Below are positions 59,803-64,000 of a stretch of DNA of 64,000 nucleotides, in pieces. Under the pieces are notes generated by a model. It saw only the letters and a program-made list of their open reading frames with translations. It had not been told where the DNA came from and searched no databases. This stretch comes from Laguncularia racemosa (lineage: Eukaryota; Streptophyta; Magnoliopsida; Myrtales; Combretaceae): NCBI GenBank assembly GCA_037954665.1, contig JBBMOL010000016.1:496001-560000 (forward strand). The letters are read 5' to 3'. The stretch's first letter is position 1, and each line of letters begins with the position of its first letter. Both the position numbers and the translations under genes were made by a program.

Positions 59803-60226
59803 GGGAGTTATATTTCGATGGAGCCACAAATGTGTTCAAATGTGGAATAGGAGCGGTCTTGATATCTCCTAAAGGTAACCATTTTCTTGTAGCAGTAAAG
59901 TTAACCTTCATGTATACCAACAATATAGCAAAATATGAAGCTTGTATCCTGGGACTTAAGATGGCGTTAGAAAGGGGCATCCATGAATTTGAAGTATACG
60001 GAGACTCATCTTTAATTATTCTCCAAACCTTAGGAGAATACAAGACTAAAGATAGTAAATTAATTTTGTACCACCAGCATCTTCGCGAGTTGGTGGAAAG
60101 GTTCGGAAAAATTTCTTTCACATATATGCCTAGAACCCAAAATCAATTCGTTGATGCTCTAGCGACATTGGCATCAATGATCCAAATCTCAGGCAGTATG
60201 GAGATTCAACCCATAAAGATTAATTG
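59803..60226 (+). pseudogene. Y second (archaeal-type) RNase H, well preserved
   Basis: Open from about 59803 through 60226: LYFDGATNVF (Asp), NNIAKYEACILGLKMAL (Glu), VYGDSSLIILQ (Asp) and QNQFVDALATLAS (Asp). All four expected catalytic residues are present, unlike in X and W. This domain between RNase H and integrase marks the Tat lineage and may help process the primers in large elements. Confidence 0.85.
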
Positions 60227-60336
60227 AGGAGAAACCAGCTTTTTGCCTAAAGGTAGAAGAGAATCAAAATCAAAGGTCCTGATACCACAATATCAAGGAA
60301 TTCCCTTAGAATGGCACTTATCTAGAGGAGGCAGAT

Positions 60337-61565
60337 AAAAAAGACCGAAAAGCATTAAGGAGGTTAGTAGCACATTTTTTACCTAGCAGTCTTGCACTAT
60401 ATAAGAAATCCTTCAATACTACCCTGTTAAGGTGTGTCAATGAGGAGGAAGCGGATACCCTAATGCAGGAAATACATGAGAGAGTCTATGGATCGCACAT
60501 GAACGGATATATGTTAGCCCATAAAATCATGAGGATGGGTTACTTCTAGATGACTATGGAAACATATTATATTAAACATGTGGGGCATTTCCACTTATGC
60601 CCGGTTTATGCTAATAAAACCAATGCTCCACCCCAAGAATTACACATATTATTGGCCCCATGGCCATTCTCCATATAAGGCATTGATATGATTGGCCCAA
60701 TAACTCCAAAAGCTTCAAACGGACATAGGTTCATTTTGGTAGCCATTGACTATTTTACCAAATGGGTTGAAGCATCTTCATATGCCAGTGTGACTAAAGG
60801 ATTAGTCATCAGGTTCTTAAAAAGGGACATAATTACTAGATATGGGGCACCTGAATCCATTATTACTGATCAAGGAACCAATTTAAACAATAAATTAGTC
60901 ATAGAAACATGCCAACAATTTTGAATCAATCACAAAAATTCAATTATGTACCGTCCTCAAATGAACGGAGTGGTAGAAGTTGCCAATAAAAATATAAAAA
61001 GAATTATTGAAAAAATGGCAATTACTTACACCAATTGGCATGAAATGTTACCGTTCGCTCTCATGGCATACAAAACCTTGATAAGAACTTCAACTAGAGC
61101 CACTCCTTACTCATTGGTATATGGAATTAAGGTCATGTTTCCCGTGGAAGTATAAATCTCATCCTTTATGGTACTCATCGAAATACAGCTCGACGAAGCA
61201 TAATGGGTAAAGAAGAGGGTAGATCAGTTGAATATGATCAATGAAAAGAGACTTATGGCATTATTTTATGGGCAGTGCTACCAATAGAAGATAGCTACCA
61301 GTAGAGAATGGCTAAAGCGTTCAATAAGAAAGTACAATCGAAAAGCTTCAAGGAGGGAGATTTAGTATTGAAGAAAGTGTTACCAAACGTAAAAGATCCT
61401 AGAGAAAAATTCACTCTAAATTATGAAGGACCTTATGTTGTGAAAAAGGTCTTGACGGGGAAGAGGGGGGTGGTGGTAGAGGGGTCATTAGTGCTAACTG
61501 ATATAGATGGCCCAAACTTGAGGAGCCCCGTTAACATAGATGCAGTAAAGTTGTATTACCCTTGA
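60337..61565 (+). pseudogene. Y integrase
   Basis: Zinc-binding domain: GSHMNGYMLAHKIM and, past a stop, HVGHFHLCPVYANK (one Cys altered). Core: IGPITPKASNGH, VAIDYFTKWVEA (first Asp), DIITRYGAPESIITDQG (second Asp), YRPQMNGVVEVANKNIKR (Glu). C-terminal frame 61308-61565 has FKEGDLVLKKVLPN, FTLNYEGPYVVKKV and ends at TGA 61565. Stops at about 60551, 60678 and 60924 separate the frames. Confidence 0.85.
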
Positions 61566-62130
61566 ATAATCAATGAAATCTTTTGTTAAACTCGATGAGA
61601 ATGTCAACAATACTAATCTCTTTATGATGTAATTTTCATTATTTACGAGCAAAGTTAATATCCTCCACGGTTGTTGATGTTGGATTAGTCATCAACCAAC
61701 CCCTACCTATGCACCTCACTTGATAAGTTCCCTGTTCTCAAATTCCTTACATTGCATTATGAAAAAATAAACTAAGCTAACACCCATAAAATAAATGGTT
61801 AGATGCTTCATTATGACTTAATCCTTTTCTAAGGAAATTTTATTGTCGAAAGAAGGACTAACATAATTTCAAGAGTCAGTATACCTCAAAGGTTTAATTC
61901 CGCCACTTAAATAGAAGACATGACCATGAAGATTGGTTGCGGACATTTCGCTAGGCTGTTCTAGCTCAGCAAGCAAGTGATCACCGAGCGACAAATGAGA
62001 AGCTAGCATTAGGATGGAATCTATGAGAATAGTAAGATTCTTTCTTTAGTAAGGTAATTTTTACTGAATATCATGTTTCAACATACTTTTGAAACCTCAA
62101 AAGGTTGATATAAAGAGCAATTATTAATTA
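61566..62130 (+). other. Y 3' untranslated region
   Basis: Noncoding; the first 130 bases match the X 3' UTR. No gene seen. Confidence 0.6.
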
Positions 62131-62425
62131 AGTCTAGTCTCGTTAGTAGCTAGCAATATACTAAAGTCCATTCTCATCAGTAGATGGCAAACTCTTTATG
62201 TCTAGTCTTGTTAGTAGCTAACAACCTCATAAGCCCACTTTCGTTAGTAGATGGCAACATATTTAAGTCTAGGCTCATTAATAGCTGGCACCTTTTTTAA
62301 GACTATCCTCATTAGTAGATGGCAACCTAATAAGTCTAATCTTGTTAAGAGCTAGCAATACATTTAAGTCCATCATCGTCAGTAGGAGGCAAATATTGAA
62401 GTCCTATCTTGTTAATAGTAGGCGT
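62131..62425 (+). repeat. Y 3' UTR tandem array, alternating 33/34-bp units
   Basis: Nine units starting at 62131, 62165, 62199, 62232, 62266, 62299, 62332, 62366 and 62399. Odd units read GTCTAGTCT.GTTAGTAGCT, even units GTCCA.T.TCRTYAGTAGATGGC, so the real period is a 67-bp dimer. Confidence 0.9.
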
Positions 62426-62496
62426 GTCATTTTAGGCTAAGGGCAAAAATCACGTCTTTTAGGTCTTTGTAGCAAAGCTCTATTCGAACTTCACTA

Positions 62497-62510
62497 TAAA
62501 GAGGAACAGT
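62497..62510 (+). other. Y polypurine tract
   Basis: TAAAGAGGAACAGT immediately before the LTR start TGTAGACACC. Confidence 0.75.
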
Positions 62511-64000
62511 TGTAGACACCCCATTTTTGCTCTAGTTTGGATTCTAAAAATATTTATATGTAAATAAATAATAAAATAACAAAAAGCTTGGTTTACAATA
62601 ATAAAAAAGAAAAAAGAAAAAAAAAAGCAAGTAGAAAATAAGGAAAAATGAAAAAAAATTAAAAATGATAAAAAATAATAAATAAAAAAATTTGAACATT
62701 TTCAATAAAAATAAGGAAGTATGAGACTCTAAATTAAGTTCAAGAACCTCAAAATTAATAAAAAAAATAACTGAGATTGTTAGCTTATATATAATTTATG
62801 CATGATAATAAACCAAGAATTAGGCCAACTCAGTTGGTCTGACTGGTCACCTAGTGTGCACGAGGAAGGCTTAGGCCGTGTGTTCGAATCCCATCCAAGG
62901 CACTTTGTGCCGTTTTCATTTTTTTTTTTTTTTTTTTTGCCTCAGATTGCCACGTGTCGGCCTCTAATTGGCCGAACTCGATCACATGCTCGGCACGTGA
63001 TCATCTTCAACCTCTAGCCAATGACTGCAAAAGAAGATGACGATGAATCCAACCGTTCCAAGCTTGATTTTTAGCCTCAATCCACTGTTATTCAACTAAT
63101 AGATTAATAAATATCATTAAAAAACAAAAGATTAACATCAATCTTCAACTAAAAAATCAAATCGAAATCAAAACTGTAAACAGAGCACATTCCTACTTTG
63201 ATTCAACGCAATCCAAGATTCCCCAAACTCATCCATGGACTCCTATAAATAGAACAATGTCCCACAACTTGAAAAAAGGCTGAAAAAATCACAAAAAAGG
63301 AACTCATATCCTTCACCCGTAGGCTTTCTCTCTCTAGGAAAACCCACCACCGGCCGCCACCTTCTCTCTAGGATAGATCCACTTACACACCACCTTAGAC
63401 TTCTATTTAGGCTTTAGAAGACTCCTAGGGTTACATAAAATAGGAAAAACCCCATCTTTTGATTCAATTTTGCTTGGATTGGTGAGATCGGAAAACACCT
63501 AAACCACCATTCTTGGTCACCTCCTAAACCACCACTTAGACTAGCTTTTAGGTGAAAATAACACTAACAATCGATTCATCACCCACAAAAACTTAGGAAA
63601 GCACCCATCAATCACCCCTAACGATTGCTAAATCACCACCGATGAGAAGCTCCACCACCGCGATCTGTGAACTCGAAATCCAACCCATGACCTATGATCC
63701 AACCCATGTCATCCAGCAATCCGATTGGTTTTCTTTTTTTTATTCTTATTTTTTTATATATTTATTATTTTAGTTTATTTTTATATTATCTTTAATAAAA
63801 AATAAAAAATATGTAAAATAATAATAATAATTAAAAATAAGAAATAAAGTACCTATTGGGTTGTTGTGGTGTATACCATCGCCCGACAGCGAATAAAAAA
63901 ATAAAAAATAAAAATTTGAATTAAATAAAAATCTAAAATAACGAAAAAAGAAAAATAAAAATCTTTAATACAAGTTAGGATGTTAAAAATAAAAAAATAC
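62511..64000 (+). repeat. Y 3' LTR, cut by window end
   Basis: Starts TGTAGACACCCCATTTTTGC, as in X, but the rest is different from the X LTR apart from the first 25 or so bases. TATA box TATAAATA at 63244-63251. At least 1490 bp; it has no partner in the window. Confidence 0.8.
62818..62942 (+). repeat. SINE-like tRNA-derived unit in Y LTR
   Basis: It has an A-box-like CAACTCAGTTGG (62827-62838) and a B-box-like TGTTCGAATCC (62881-62891), about 54 bp apart, then a short unique tail and a run of more than 20 T. This is the plan of a plant tRNA-derived SINE. I could not define a TSD, so the exact ends are uncertain. Confidence 0.55.

Larger units (their letters stand above)
52826..64000 (+). 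mobile_element. Y: Ogre/Tat-like retrotransposon, 5' truncated
   Basis: Plus-strand relative of X with the same gene order. Its 5' LTR and primer site are missing; the left edge is the end of Z. The 3' LTR starts at 62511 and runs off the window. It is better preserved than X, but each gene has stops or frameshifts. Confidence 0.85.

Noticed and set aside
62818..62942. A tRNA gene
   Set aside because: The A and B boxes do not fold into a cloverleaf by eye, and a T tail and LTR context fit a SINE better.
1..64000. A defence system, biosynthetic cluster or new gene system
   Set aside because: Apart from the PADRE gene, all coding matter with motifs belongs to LTR retrotransposons.

Overview
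This window is plant nuclear DNA, most likely from a dicot with a repeat-rich genome. It is AT-rich, has GT-AG introns, contains one plant-type gene, and is otherwise dominated by nested, mostly decayed Ty3/gypsy LTR retrotransposons. No rRNA or tRNA gene, CRISPR array or bacterial-type operon was seen. The only convincing host gene is a two-exon PADRE/DUF4228 protein on the minus strand (1502-2078).

Layout. 1-3.5 kb: the PADRE gene and flanks. 3.5-6.0 kb: a small minus-strand LTR element (R1, 3512-5972) with a perfect CATGG target-site duplication (TSD), which keeps only a protease fragment. 8.3-10.3 kb: copy A of a roughly 2-kb direct repeat. 11.0-19.8 kb: element W (minus), a Tat-type gypsy element with a second RNase H domain; its integrase is split by a solo LTR (13213-14072, TSD ATATC). 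20.3-21.4 kb: the first part of repeat copy B, which resumes at 44.7 kb. 21.4-44.7 kb: element X (plus), an Ogre/Tat-like element with 2.1-kb LTRs, split by the younger Athila-like element V (31858-40153, minus, TSD ACCTC, LTRs about 99% alike); another LTR fragment sits in its right LTR. 46.1-52.8 kb: element Z (minus), a chromovirus-type element with all pol domains recognisable but frameshifted. 52.8-64.0 kb: element Y (plus), a relative of X that lacks its 5' LTR and whose 3' LTR runs off the window.

How the parts relate. X and Y share an extra ORF ahead of gag, a gag-protease block, a short intron-like segment between protease and reverse transcriptase, RNase H, archaeal-type RNase H, integrase, a conserved 3' UTR and a tandem array ahead of the polypurine tract. 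This layout is known for the Ogre/Tat lineage. Insertion order can be read from the interruptions: the A/B duplication is oldest, then W between the copies and X inside copy B, then the TGATGGG-family LTRs into W and X, and V into X. All retroelement genes carry stops or frameshifts, so none looks autonomous.

Points of most interest are the intron-like segment shared by X and Y, the alternating two-unit tandem arrays in both their 3' UTRs, a GC-rich motif shared by the U3 regions of two unrelated families (V and Z), and the reading frame of Z pol that runs through its polypurine tract into the LTR.
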